Shown here piece by piece: positions 1 through 6,501 of a DNA stretch of 18,242 nucleotides; positions within the stretch are counted from its first letter, which is position 1; every line of letters begins with the position of its first letter. The translations under genes and the position numbers were made by a program. The notes below the pieces were generated by a model that saw nothing but the letters and a program-made list of their open reading frames with translations, was not told the DNA's origin and ran no database searches. This DNA comes from Spirochaetaceae bacterium UBA6089 (lineage in GTDB: Bacteria; Spirochaetota; Spirochaetia; Treponematales; Rectinemataceae): the NCBI GenBank assembly GCA_002435985.1, contig DIXD01000044.1, positions 1-18,242 of the forward strand, in the 5' to 3' direction.

Positions 1-223
1 CGACGCCTGCGAATCCAAACTGATCATAGGCCTGGCGCTTTTGATCATCGCCGAGCACCTCGTAGGCCTCAGTGGCTTCCTTGAACTTCTCCTCCGCCGT
101 CTTATCGCCCGGATTTTTGTCGGGATGATATTGAATTGCAAGTTTTCGGTATGCTTTTTTAATCTCGTCTTTCGTGGCGGTTTTAGGTACACCGAGGACT
201 TCGTAATAATCGCGTTTAGCCAC
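1..223 (-). CDS. dnaJ: Chaperone protein DnaJ, N-terminal part (gene continues beyond left edge)
   Basis: DnaJ (Hsp40) delivers unfolded clients to DnaK and stimulates its ATPase. Only the first 74 codons are in the window, covering the J domain. The translation begins AKRDYYEVLGV and carries the invariant HPD tripeptide at residues 33-35 (YHPDKNPGD), followed by the helix IV region ending DQKRQAYDQFG. The start is a GTG at 221-223; the in-frame J-domain start motif fits it exactly, and a purine-rich GAGAGGG lies about 10 nt upstream (233-239 on the complementary strand). It lies 71 bp downstream of dnaK in the same direction, with a terminator-like hairpin between them. The Gly/Phe, zinc-finger and C-terminal domains are outside the window, so DnaJ versus a DnaJ-like paralogue rests on the J domain and the dnaK context. 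Confidence 0.95.
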   Translation of the reverse strand, partial: MAKRDYYEVLGVPKTATKDEIKKAYRKLAIQYHPDKNPGDKTAEEKFKEATEAYEVLGDDQKRQAYDQFGFAGV

Positions 224-246
224 TTCCGACCACCCTCTCGATGAGC

Positions 247-278
247 AAAAAGGCGGCCGAAAAAAGGCTCAGCCGCCT
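247..278 (-). terminator. Terminator-like hairpin between dnaK and dnaJ
   Basis: Read on the minus strand, AGGCGGC (272-278) can pair with GCCGCCT (251-257), a perfect 7-bp stem, and the right arm runs into a short T-run (247-251). The loop itself contains a 6-T run and a GGC-TGA-GCC mini-hairpin. The T-run ends about 7 nt before the purine-rich dnaJ ribosome-binding site, which leaves no room for a separate dnaJ promoter downstream of it. It could be a partial terminator that lowers dnaJ relative to dnaK, or an mRNA-processing or stability element. Confidence 0.65.
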
Positions 279-294
279 CGCTGCACAATCCAAA

Positions 295-2223
295 TTATTT
301 ATCGTCGTCGACTACTTTGTAGTTGACGTCATCAGCGTTTTGGCTCTGCTGGTCCGACGCTCCCGAAGAAGGCCCGCCTGCAGTGCCACCTGCACTCCCG
401 GCCGCTCCACCGCTCTGCGCCGAAGCCTGGCGATACAGTTCCTCGGAGAGCTTATAGGAAGCCTGCTTGAGTGCTTCGGTTTTCTGTCTGATGAGCTCGG
501 TGTCTTTGCCCTCCATCGCCGCCTTGAGATCTTTGATTGCATTTTCGACCGCGGCTTTTTCGCTGGCCCCGATCTTATCGCCGACCTCTTTGAGCGATTT
601 CTCCGTGGTGTAGATGAGCGAATCGGCCTCGTTGCGTGCATCGATGTGCTCGCGTTCGCGTCTGTCTTCCTCGGCATGAGCCTCGGCTTCTTTGACCATG
701 CGGTCAACTTCGGCCTCGCTGAGCCCGCTCGACGCTTCGATGCGGATTTTCTGTTCCTTGCCGGTGCCGAGATCCTTTGCCGACACGTGGACAATGCCGT
801 TCGCATCGATATCGAAGGTCACCTCAATCTGCGGCACACCGCGCGGCGCGGGCGGAATACCTACGAGGTCGAATCGCCCAAGCGTGCGATTCTGGCTCGC
901 CATCTCGCGCTCGCCTTGGAGGACATGAATGGAAACCGCCGTTTGACCATCTGCCGCCGTCGAGAAAATCTGACTCTTGCGGCAGGGGATCGTCGTGTTG
1001 CGAGGAATGAGGCGCGTGAACACGCCGCCCAGTGTCTCGATGCCGAGCGAAAGCGGGGTCACGTCGAGCAGAAGCACATCCTTGACCTCGCCACCCAGAA
1101 TGCCGCCCTGAATGGCCGCACCGATGGCGACCGCTTCATCAGGATTGACCCCTTTGGATGGTTCTTTGCCGAATATCTCGCGCACCATCTGCTGAACGCG
1201 CGGCATGCGGGTCATGCCGCCGACAAGGATGACCTCATCGATCTGCGCCGCAGTAAGACCGGCGTCGGCAAGGGCCTTCATACATGGCTCACGAGTGCGC
1301 TCGATGAGGTCCATGCACATCTGCTCGAAGCGCGCCCTGGTGAGCGTCTTCTGCAGGTGCTTAGGCCCGCTCGCATCGGCGGTGATAAACGGCAGATTGA
1401 TCTCGGTCTGTTGCATGTTGGAGAGTTCGATCTTTGCCTTCTCCGAGGCCTCGCGGAGACGCTGGAGCGCCATCCGGTCCTGCGAGAGATCGATACCCGT
1501 ATCATTCTTGAATTCTTCGACGAGCCAATTCATGATGCGGCGGTCGAAATCGTCGCCGCCGAGGTGTGTGTCGCCGTTGGTGGACTTCACCTCGAACACA
1601 CCTTCGCCCAACTCGAGGATGGAAATATCGAAGGTCCCGCCGCCGAGGTCGTACACCGCGATGGTCTTCTCTTTCTTCTGATCCTTGTTGAAGCCATAGG
1701 CGAGGCTCGCTGCGGTCGGCTCGTTGATGATACGCTTGACGTCGAGCCCCGCAATGCGGCCAGCATCCTTGGTGGCCTGGCGCTGAGAATCGTTGAAATA
1801 CGCCGGGACGGTGATGACGGCTTCAGTGACGGGCTCGCCGAGATAGTCCTCGGCGGTCTTCTTCATCTTCTGCAGAATAAAGGCACTGATTTCCTGGGGG
1901 CTATAGAGTTTGCCGCCAGCCTCGACGCGCACGTCGTTGCCGTTGTCGATCACCTTGTAGGGTACCAACTTGATCTCATTGATGACCTCGCTGTAACGGC
2001 GGCCCATAAATCGCTTGATCGAAAAGATGGTGTTCTCCGCGTTCGTGATCATCTGGTTCTTGGCGGGCTGCCCGACCACGCGTTCCCCTTTTGCGGTAAA
2101 GCCCACAATGGATGGCGTCGTCCGCTGGCCCTCGGAGTTGGCAATTACAATAGGTTCCCCTCCCTCCATCACTGCGACGCAGGAATTGGTCGTCCCCAAA
2201 TCGATGCCGATAATCCTTCCCAT
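295..2223 (-). CDS. dnaK: Chaperone protein DnaK (Hsp70)
   Basis: ATP-dependent Hsp70 chaperone, 642 aa, the usual length for bacterial DnaK. The protein opens with the phosphate-binding motif GIDLGTTNSCVAV. It continues with the actin-like ATPase signatures (IINEPTAASLAYG, VYDLGGGTFDISI, VILVGGMTRMPRVQ), then the interdomain linker region DVLLLDVTPLSLGIETLGG, the beta-sandwich substrate-binding domain and the helical lid. The tail ends NYKVVDDDK, an acidic end comparable to the usual EEVD-like DnaK terminus, after a Gly/Ser/Ala-rich stretch. The start ATG (2221-2223) is preceded by a strong AAGGAG about 8 nt upstream. It sits between grpE (74 bp upstream) and dnaJ (71 bp downstream) in the classical order. 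A 673-codon open frame on the opposite strand across the whole gene is considered a coding shadow. Confidence 0.98.
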   Translation of the reverse strand: MGRIIGIDLGTTNSCVAVMEGGEPIVIANSEGQRTTPSIVGFTAKGERVVGQPAKNQMITNAENTIFSIKRFMGRRYSEVINEIKLVPYKVIDNGNDVRVEAGGKLYSPQEISAFILQKMKKTAEDYLGEPVTEAVITVPAYFNDSQRQATKDAGRIAGLDVKRIINEPTAASLAYGFNKDQKKEKTIAVYDLGGGTFDISILELGEGVFEVKSTNGDTHLGGDDFDRRIMNWLVEEFKNDTGIDLSQDRMALQRLREASEKAKIELSNMQQTEINLPFITADASGPKHLQKTLTRARFEQMCMDLIERTREPCMKALADAGLTAAQIDEVILVGGMTRMPRVQQMVREIFGKEPSKGVNPDEAVAIGAAIQGGILGGEVKDVLLLDVTPLSLGIETLGGVFTRLIPRNTTIPCRKSQIFSTAADGQTAVSIHVLQGEREMASQNRTLGRFDLVGIPPAPRGVPQIEVTFDIDANGIVHVSAKDLGTGKEQKIRIEASSGLSEAEVDRMVKEAEAHAEEDRREREHIDARNEADSLIYTTEKSLKEVGDKIGASEKAAVENAIKDLKAAMEGKDTELIRQKTEALKQASYKLSEELYRQASAQSGGAAGSAGGTAGGPSSGASDQQSQNADDVNYKVVDDDK

Positions 2224-2297
2224 ATTCTGTTCTCCTTATCTTTTACCTATCTAAATTACTGAAATTGTCCACTAAAAAGCAAATCGACGGCACTCTC

Positions 2298-3089
2298 TTA
2301 TGAAGCATTGTCTTCCGGAGCGCCTTCTTTATTATCTTCTTGAACATCTTCTTTCGCATTTTCTTTAGCGCCTTCTTTGAGCGCAGCAGCCTCTTCGCGC
2401 TTCGCTTGTGCTTCTTGAGCCGTAGGCTCGGCACCGTCTGCATTTGCAGGCATAGTCACCTTTACTTTAGCGGTGCGAATGACACGATCGTGCAACTTAT
2501 ACCCCGGCAAAAATTCCTGGGTAACCGTCGGCTCCGGCACATCGCCCTGATCCGAGAACATCGCCTCGTGCAGGTGTGGATCGAAGACCAAACCTTTTGC
2601 CTCGTATCGAGAAAGGCCGTACTTGTTCGAAAGTGTGTCATGGAGTCTCTTCTGAATGAGGCGAATACCCTCGATGATCTTCGTCGTATCATTTTGATTC
2701 TGTACGATCGCTTCAAGCGACCTGTCGAAATCATCGAGCACAGGGATGAGATCCGACAAGAGCGTAGAGACTGCATATTGCTGAAATTCTTCTTTTTCTT
2801 TTACAACCCGCTTTCTGAAATTGACCTGTTCGGCCAGTGTCCGCAGATACTTGTCGTTCAGCTCCGAAAGCTGTGCCTTGAGTACTTCGATCTCAGCCTT
2901 GGCCGCAGCAAGCTGTGCCTCGGGCGTATTTACCGCTTCGGCATGGCTATCCTCGTGCCCTTCTGCCCCCGACTGTACTTCGGACTCGGGCACAAAAGGC
3001 TGGTTCTCTTGTGTCTGTGCTTTCGTCTGTGCATTTTCCGGCTGCATCCCTTCCGGTGCCTTGCCGTGTTCGTGTTTATGTTTGGACAT
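2298..3089 (-). CDS. grpE: Nucleotide exchange factor GrpE with an acidic repetitive C-terminal tail
   Basis: GrpE releases ADP from DnaK and so drives client release. At 263 aa it is longer than typical bacterial GrpE (about 190-200 aa). The N-terminus is Glu/Gln-rich and probably disordered. Residues about 58-105 form the long dimerisation helix containing NFRKR, a GrpE hallmark, and the beta-wing domain follows (GLSRYEAKGLVFDPHLHEAM, then LHDRVIRTAKVKVTMP). After residue about 215 there is an extra tail of about 50 residues rich in Lys, Glu, Ala and Asn, built from imperfect 8-residue units (KEGAKENA, KEDVQEDN, KEGAPEDN). ATG 3087-3089 is preceded by AGGGTGAAG. It is the first gene of the chaperone cluster and diverges from rpoN; no hrcA lies upstream. 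Confidence 0.96.
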   Translation of the reverse strand: MSKHKHEHGKAPEGMQPENAQTKAQTQENQPFVPESEVQSGAEGHEDSHAEAVNTPEAQLAAAKAEIEVLKAQLSELNDKYLRTLAEQVNFRKRVVKEKEEFQQYAVSTLLSDLIPVLDDFDRSLEAIVQNQNDTTKIIEGIRLIQKRLHDTLSNKYGLSRYEAKGLVFDPHLHEAMFSDQGDVPEPTVTQEFLPGYKLHDRVIRTAKVKVTMPANADGAEPTAQEAQAKREEAAALKEGAKENAKEDVQEDNKEGAPEDNAS

Positions 3090-3134
3090 TCTTCACCCTG
3101 TAACGGAAAATTGAATCTGTGATGTTGCATGTTG

Positions 3135-3164
3135 AAAATACTAACGAAACTTATTGATCGTCAA
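3135..3164 (-). promoter_or_regulatory. Candidate sigma-70-type promoter for grpE-dnaK-dnaJ
   Basis: On the minus strand TTGACG (3159-3164) is followed after 18 nt by TATTTT (3135-3140), predicting a transcript start about 40 nt before the grpE ATG. A second TTGACA (3177-3182) lies just upstream but has no good -10 at 16-18 nt. No CIRCE repeat (TTAGCACTC-N9-GAGTGCTAA) is present between grpE and rpoN. The match is moderate, so this is only a candidate. Confidence 0.35.
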
Positions 3165-3214
3165 TATAATTGTCGCTGTCAACATCCGGCCGGACAATTT
3201 GGAAGCCTTCAGCC

Positions 3215-3242
3215 TTGACTTTCGGGAAAAGTGCTTTACATT
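3215..3242 (+). promoter_or_regulatory. Candidate rpoN promoter
   Basis: TTGACT (3215-3220) is separated by 16 nt from TACATT (3237-3242). The predicted start falls near 3249, immediately before the AGGAGG ribosome-binding site at 3250-3255, giving a very short leader. It lies inside the longest possible rpoN open frame, which supports the downstream TTG start. Confidence 0.5.
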
Positions 3243-3249
3243 TATGTAC

Positions 3250-3255
3250 AGGAGG
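3250..3255 (+). promoter_or_regulatory. Ribosome-binding site deciding the rpoN TTG start
   Basis: AGGAGG is a perfect Shine-Dalgarno sequence with 7 nt to TTG 3263. An ATG at 3256 directly after it is out of frame with rpoN, so TTG is the better start. Confidence 0.8.
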
Positions 3256-3262
3256 ATGCGCA

Positions 3263-4615
3263 TTGCAGACACAACAACGGCCGGTCCTCGCGCAGCAGCA
3301 GCAACTTAAACTCAGCCCCCGCATGCTTCAGTCCATCCGCCTGCTCGCGCTTCCGCTGCAGGAACTCACCGAACAGATCAATCAGGAACTCGAGGAAAAT
3401 CCTGCCCTCGAACTGCTGACCGGCGCAGAAGAAGTCTCGCTCGATGTCATGGAAGCGAGCATCGACACGACGCACGACAGTGACGATAATCTCCGTGAAG
3501 CCGAGTATTCGGACGACGCCTTCGGATTCAATACCGAAGGAAACGACAGGAATACTATTATAGAACAAACCATTGCCATCGAAGAATCGCTGCAAGAACA
3601 CTTGATAAGCCAACTTGGCCTCTTACCGCTCAGCGACGACGAACGCGGAATCGCCGAGCGGATCATTCAAAATACGGACGAAAACGGTTTTCATATCCTG
3701 CCTCCTTCCGAGGTTTGCGCCGACAGCGACCCCGAAACCCTCCAGCGCATCCTTTCGCTCCTCCAACGGCTCGATCCACCCGGCACCTGCACCTCCGATT
3801 ACCGAGAGAGCCTTATGGTACAGGCTGAAATCGCCTCCAATGCGCCTCCGAAAACCCTCGAGGTGCTTTCGCAGCACTTCGAAAACCTGCAATCGCGTAA
3901 CCACGGCACCATTAAAAAGGCCCTCGGCCTCGACGACCGCCAGCTCGGCCGCATCATGGAGTTCATAAAGACCCTCAACCCCTACCCAGGGCGTGCATTC
4001 TCAAAGGCTCGTCCCCGCTACATTGTGCCCGAGCTCGCGATGTGGCTCGAAGACGGTGAGATTAAGGTGCGGCTGAACGATGCGACAATCCCCAAACTCG
4101 GCATAAATCGACTCTATTCAGAGTTGGCTTCTCGTTCGTCCCGCGGAGAAGCGGAAAAATTTGCGCGAGAAAAGGTGGAGCATGCGCGCTACTTTATCGA
4201 CAGCATAAAGAAACGCAATGCGACACTGCTCAAAACAGCTTTCGCGATCGCCGAGGCACAAAAGGATTTCTTCATCAACGGACCGAAGGCGCTCAAGCCA
4301 CTTTCGCTCAAGGACGTCGCCGAAAAGATCAACGTTCATGAGGGGACGGTATCACGCGTCGTGAACGGCAAATACGTACAGACCGACTGGGGTATCTTCG
4401 AACTGCGCCGCTTTTTCACCAACGCCATCAATCGGGAAAATGGGGAAAACACCTCCAAGGAAGGGGTAAAAGCCGAAATTGCACAGATTATCGGAGAACT
4501 CGAATCAAAGGGGCAAAAAATTTCAGATCGCATTATTTCGGAAATCCTCGCCCAGCGGGGCGTCTCCGTCGCCCGCCGGACGGTGGCAAAATATCGCAGC
4601 GAACTCGGGAAGTAA
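3263..4615 (+). CDS. rpoN: RNA polymerase sigma-54 factor RpoN
   Basis: Sigma-54 directs RNA polymerase to -24/-12 promoters and needs AAA+ enhancer-binding activators. The 450-aa protein has all regions. Gln-rich region I has the motif QQQQLKLSPRMLQSIRLL followed by LQELTEQINQELEENPALEL. Next come an acidic region II (about residues 50-95), the core-binding domain, and the helix-turn-helix LSLKDVAEKINVHEGTVSRVV leading to the FELRRFF block. The RpoN box ARRTVAKYR is at residues 437-445. I place the start at TTG 3263, because AGGAGG lies 7 nt upstream and the next residues match the family N-terminus; an ATG at 3170 would add 31 non-conserved residues and would lie upstream of the likely promoter. 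Sequence TDWGIFEL replaces the frequent TPxGxFEL. It is the first gene of the plus-strand block. Confidence 0.97.
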   Translation: MQTQQRPVLAQQQQLKLSPRMLQSIRLLALPLQELTEQINQELEENPALELLTGAEEVSLDVMEASIDTTHDSDDNLREAEYSDDAFGFNTEGNDRNTIIEQTIAIEESLQEHLISQLGLLPLSDDERGIAERIIQNTDENGFHILPPSEVCADSDPETLQRILSLLQRLDPPGTCTSDYRESLMVQAEIASNAPPKTLEVLSQHFENLQSRNHGTIKKALGLDDRQLGRIMEFIKTLNPYPGRAFSKARPRYIVPELAMWLEDGEIKVRLNDATIPKLGINRLYSELASRSSRGEAEKFAREKVEHARYFIDSIKKRNATLLKTAFAIAEAQKDFFINGPKALKPLSLKDVAEKINVHEGTVSRVVNGKYVQTDWGIFELRRFFTNAINRENGENTSKEGVKAEIAQIIGELESKGQKISDRIISEILAQRGVSVARRTVAKYRSELGK

Positions 4616-4630
4616 CCCGGGTGAGGTCTC

Positions 4631-4662
4631 CGCAAGGCCTGGTCCTTGCGTTAAAAATTTTT
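4631..4662 (+). terminator. Terminator-like hairpin between rpoN and hpf
   Basis: CGCAAGG (4631-4637) and CCTTGCG (4644-4650) form a perfect 7-bp stem with a 6-nt loop, followed by an A/T stretch of two T, five A and five T. The T-run is not immediately adjacent to the stem, so termination may be partial. The hpf ribosome-binding site begins within a few bases of its end. Confidence 0.5.
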
Positions 4663-4674
4663 CGGGAGGTTGCT

Positions 4675-4968
4675 ATGAAAATCGACGTTCGTTCCGTGCA
4701 TTTCGATCTCAGCGATCAGAGCAGACAGTATTTAACCACGAAAATCGGCCGGATCGATTACGCAAAGGATATGATCGTCGATCTCCTCTTTGTTTTCACC
4801 AAGGATGCGGGGCAGTTCCGTCTGGAGGTGACCGCCAATTTCCGATGGGGTAAACAGGCGCACATAGTCGAAACCTCACCGGAACTCAATCCGGGGATCG
4901 ATATGCTCATCGATAAGCTCGAACAGAAAATCGTCAAGGAAAAAGAAAAAATTCAAGAAAAAAAATAA
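4675..4968 (+). CDS. hpf: Short ribosome hibernation promoting factor (HPF/YfiA family)
   Basis: HPF binds the 30S decoding channel in slow-growing cells and inactivates ribosomes. The 97-aa product has the family fold pattern, with beta-1 KIDVRSVHFDLSD, a first helix (SRQYLTTKIGRID), beta-strands LLFVFTKDAGQFRLEVTANFRWGKQAHIVE, and a second helix IDMLIDKLEQKIVKEKEK ending in a Lys-rich tail. It lacks the C-terminal dimerisation domain of long HPF, so it is a short form. ATG 4675 is chosen because GGGAGG lies 5 nt upstream; an earlier in-frame ATG at 4621 would add 18 unconserved residues and cover the hairpin. Position directly after rpoN is the classic place for hpf. Confidence 0.9.
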   Translation: MKIDVRSVHFDLSDQSRQYLTTKIGRIDYAKDMIVDLLFVFTKDAGQFRLEVTANFRWGKQAHIVETSPELNPGIDMLIDKLEQKIVKEKEKIQEKK

Positions 4969-4982
4969 AATGGGCATCAACG

Positions 4983-5079
4983 ACGGTGGCCCTTCATGCA
5001 GCAGAAGGCCTGAAAAGACCATATTGGGCATTCGGCCTTTGCGGACTGCCATTGCAGCCAGCAGAGGGCCGCCGTTTTT
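4983..5079 (+). ncRNA. Structured element between hpf and hprK (terminator or regulatory RNA)
   Basis: An 11-bp closing stem (4983-4993 with 5065-5075, containing one G-U pair) encloses two smaller hairpins. One pairs GAAGGCC at 5004-5010 with GGCCTTT at 5034-5040, and the other pairs CTGC at 5046-5049 with GCAG at 5054-5057. The closing stem runs into a 5-T run (5075-5079). The simplest reading is a large intrinsic terminator ending the rpoN-hpf transcript. The branched architecture would also suit a regulatory RNA or a small palindromic repeat. I do not recognise a known riboswitch. Confidence 0.45.
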
Positions 5080-5085
5080 ATTCGA

Positions 5086-5114
5086 TTTACCATCGTATCG
5101 AAATGAGGTAGAAT
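5086..5114 (+). promoter_or_regulatory. Candidate hprK promoter predicting a leaderless transcript
   Basis: TTTACC (5086-5091) lies exactly 17 nt from TAGAAT (5109-5114; five of six consensus bases). Initiation 7 nt after the -10 would fall on the GTG start codon at 5121. It directly follows the putative terminator, as expected for a new transcription unit. The only Shine-Dalgarno-like bases, GAGG at 5105-5108, lie 12 nt before the start and would not be in this transcript. Confidence 0.55.
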
Positions 5115-5120
5115 GTTTTT

Positions 5121-6119
5121 GTGAAAGAACAGGAACCCGTCAATTTTACCGTCCTCGATCTACTCAGTCTCGAGCTCAAGGAACAGAACGATCTCAAACT
5201 GCGCTGCGTCGCCGGTAGGGCAGGCTTGAGCCGCGAAATCACCGTCCCGGACCTCAACCGCCCTGGCCTCGCACTTGCGGGGTTCTACGAGTTGTTCGCG
5301 TGGGAGAGGCTCCAGATATTCGGAAGAGGCGAGAACGCATACATCAACAAGATCGAAGCCGACGGAGTAGCCGACCAGATATACGAAAAACTCTTCTCGT
5401 ACAAACTCCCTTGCTGCATCTTTTCCAACAACATCGAACCTACCGCACGTTTTGCCGCGGCTGCGGATGTGGCCGGCTGCCCTGTGCTCATCACCGAATT
5501 GCCATCTGTTGAATTCACGATCCGCGTTATCCGCATTCTGCACGATATTTTTGCGCCCAAAATCATCATGCACGGTGTACTTGTCGAGGTGTTCGGCATC
5601 GGGATACTCCTGATCGGGGACTCCGGTGTGGGGAAAAGCGAGACCGCCCTCTCGCTGATCGAGCGCGGACACAGACTCGTGGCCGACGATGTCGTCGAGA
5701 TCCGCTGTCTGAACGGCACCCTCCTCATGGGGCAGGGGACGAACAAGGTCATCGGCCACCACATGGAGATACGAGGCCTGGGCATCATCAACGTCACGCA
5801 CCTTTTCGGCGTCGGCGCAATCCGCGACAAAAAACAGATCCAGCTCGTGATCCAACTCGAAGACTGGGATCCCAACAAGGTCTACGACCGCATCGGTATG
5901 GATGAGATGACTATGGATATTCTAGGGGTGAAAGTACCGAAGCTCGAAATCCCCGTCAAACCCGGCCGTAATCTTCCCATCATCATCGAAACCGCGGCGA
6001 TGAACGAACGACTCAAAAAAATGGGGTACCACAGCGCGCGGGAGTTCAATCAGAACATTCTGCGTTGGCTCGAGAGCGAAAGCGCTCGAACCATGTATTT
6101 TTTCCGCGATGATTATTGA
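5121..6119 (+). CDS. hprK: HPr kinase/phosphorylase HprK
   Basis: A bifunctional enzyme that phosphorylates HPr on Ser46 with ATP or pyrophosphate and reverses the reaction by phosphorolysis. The 332-aa protein has the N-terminal regulatory domain (about 1-135). In the catalytic domain the conserved His is at 151 (MHGVLVEVFG), the Walker A motif GDSGVGKS at 166-173 and the Asp pair at 189-190 (VADDVVE). The family signature EIRGLGIINVTHLFG starts at 216, followed by the C-terminal segment EIPVKPGRNLPIIIETAAMN. The usual catalytic residues are all present. GTG 5121 is the only plausible start, since an in-frame stop lies at 5109. It is followed by its substrate gene ptsH 66 bp downstream. Slightly longer than the typical 310-320 aa. 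Confidence 0.97.
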   Translation: MKEQEPVNFTVLDLLSLELKEQNDLKLRCVAGRAGLSREITVPDLNRPGLALAGFYELFAWERLQIFGRGENAYINKIEADGVADQIYEKLFSYKLPCCIFSNNIEPTARFAAAADVAGCPVLITELPSVEFTIRVIRILHDIFAPKIIMHGVLVEVFGIGILLIGDSGVGKSETALSLIERGHRLVADDVVEIRCLNGTLLMGQGTNKVIGHHMEIRGLGIINVTHLFGVGAIRDKKQIQLVIQLEDWDPNKVYDRIGMDEMTMDILGVKVPKLEIPVKPGRNLPIIIETAAMNERLKKMGYHSAREFNQNILRWLESESARTMYFFRDDY

Positions 6120-6136
6120 TACGCAGGTCGGCCTCA

Positions 6137-6166
6137 TTGAACGCACAAAAACTTCAGATGTATGAT
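6137..6166 (+). promoter_or_regulatory. Candidate ptsH promoter
   Basis: TTGAAC (6137-6142), 18-nt spacer, TATGAT (6161-6166; five of six consensus bases) in the gap between hprK and ptsH. The predicted start near 6173 gives a short leader that still includes the TTGGAG ribosome-binding site at 6175-6180. Confidence 0.45.
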
Positions 6167-6185
6167 GCCCGGAATTGGAGCCCAT

Positions 6186-6458
6186 ATGGTAGAGCTTGAA
6201 ACAACTATAAAAAACCGTGCCGGCATTCATGCCCGCCCTTCGGCGCTCATCGCTCAGACCGCGATAAAGTTCGCCTCCCGCATCTATCTTGAAAAGGCAG
6301 GCAACCGCATCAACGCAAAATCGATCATGGGCATCATTACGCTCGCCGCGAGTTTCGGCACAAAAATCAAAATCATCGCAGAAGGCCCCGACGAACAGCA
6401 GGCCGCAGAGGCCATCAAGGCTCTCTTCGAGTCGGGTTTCAACGAAGAGCTTGGTTGA
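6186..6458 (+). CDS. ptsH: Phosphocarrier protein HPr
   Basis: HPr receives phosphate from PEP via enzyme I on His15 and from HprK on Ser46. The 90-aa protein matches family length. The active-site motif NRAGIHARPSA puts His at residue 15, and AKSIMGI puts Ser at residue 46, so both regulatory and transport phosphorylation sites are intact. ATG 6186 was chosen over upstream ATGs at 6162 and 6165 because it has TTGGAG 5 nt upstream and gives standard family numbering. Immediately downstream of hprK, its cognate kinase. No enzyme I or PTS permease gene is in the window, so whether it serves sugar transport, regulation or both cannot be told. Confidence 0.96.
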   Translation: MVELETTIKNRAGIHARPSALIAQTAIKFASRIYLEKAGNRINAKSIMGIITLAASFGTKIKIIAEGPDEQQAAEAIKALFESGFNEELG

Positions 6459-6465
6459 AAAGGGC

Positions 6466-6501
6466 TTGCGCACATCCGCACACTATGCTGTATACTATAC
6501 A
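6466..6501 (+). promoter_or_regulatory. lexA promoter with overlapping palindromic operator candidate
   Basis: TATACT (6491-6496) is a strong -10; TTGCGC (6466-6471) is a possible -35 with a long 19-nt spacer. The -10 lies inside a perfect 13-bp palindrome, TGTATACTATACA (6489-6501, central C). Flanking CTATGC (6483-6488) and GCATAG (6505-6510) form a second, slightly off-centre inverted repeat. Position over the -10 of a repressor gene suggests an autoregulatory LexA operator. It is not the E. coli CTGT-N8-ACAG box nor the Bacillus GAAC-N4-GTTC box, though CTGT and ACAC half-sites are spaced by 7. Confidence 0.6.

Noticed and set aside
241..2262. A 673-codon open frame antisense to dnaK
   Set aside because: It mirrors dnaK almost exactly, has no recognisable domain or ribosome-binding site, and long antisense frames on dnaK are a familiar result of codon bias in GC-rich genomes.
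2285..2297. GCACTC sequence near the end of grpE as a CIRCE half-site
   Set aside because: No matching GAGTGC arm occurs at the required 9-bp spacing, and it lies downstream of the gene rather than at a promoter.
2340..3122. A 260-codon open frame antisense to grpE
   Set aside because: The composition is Phe/Leu/Arg/Cys-rich, reflecting the reverse complement of a Glu/Lys-rich protein. No start signal supports it.
4983..5079. A mobile MITE-like element with 11-bp terminal inverted repeats
   Set aside because: No target-site duplication flanks it and no second copy is in the window; an RNA structure or terminator explains it more simply.
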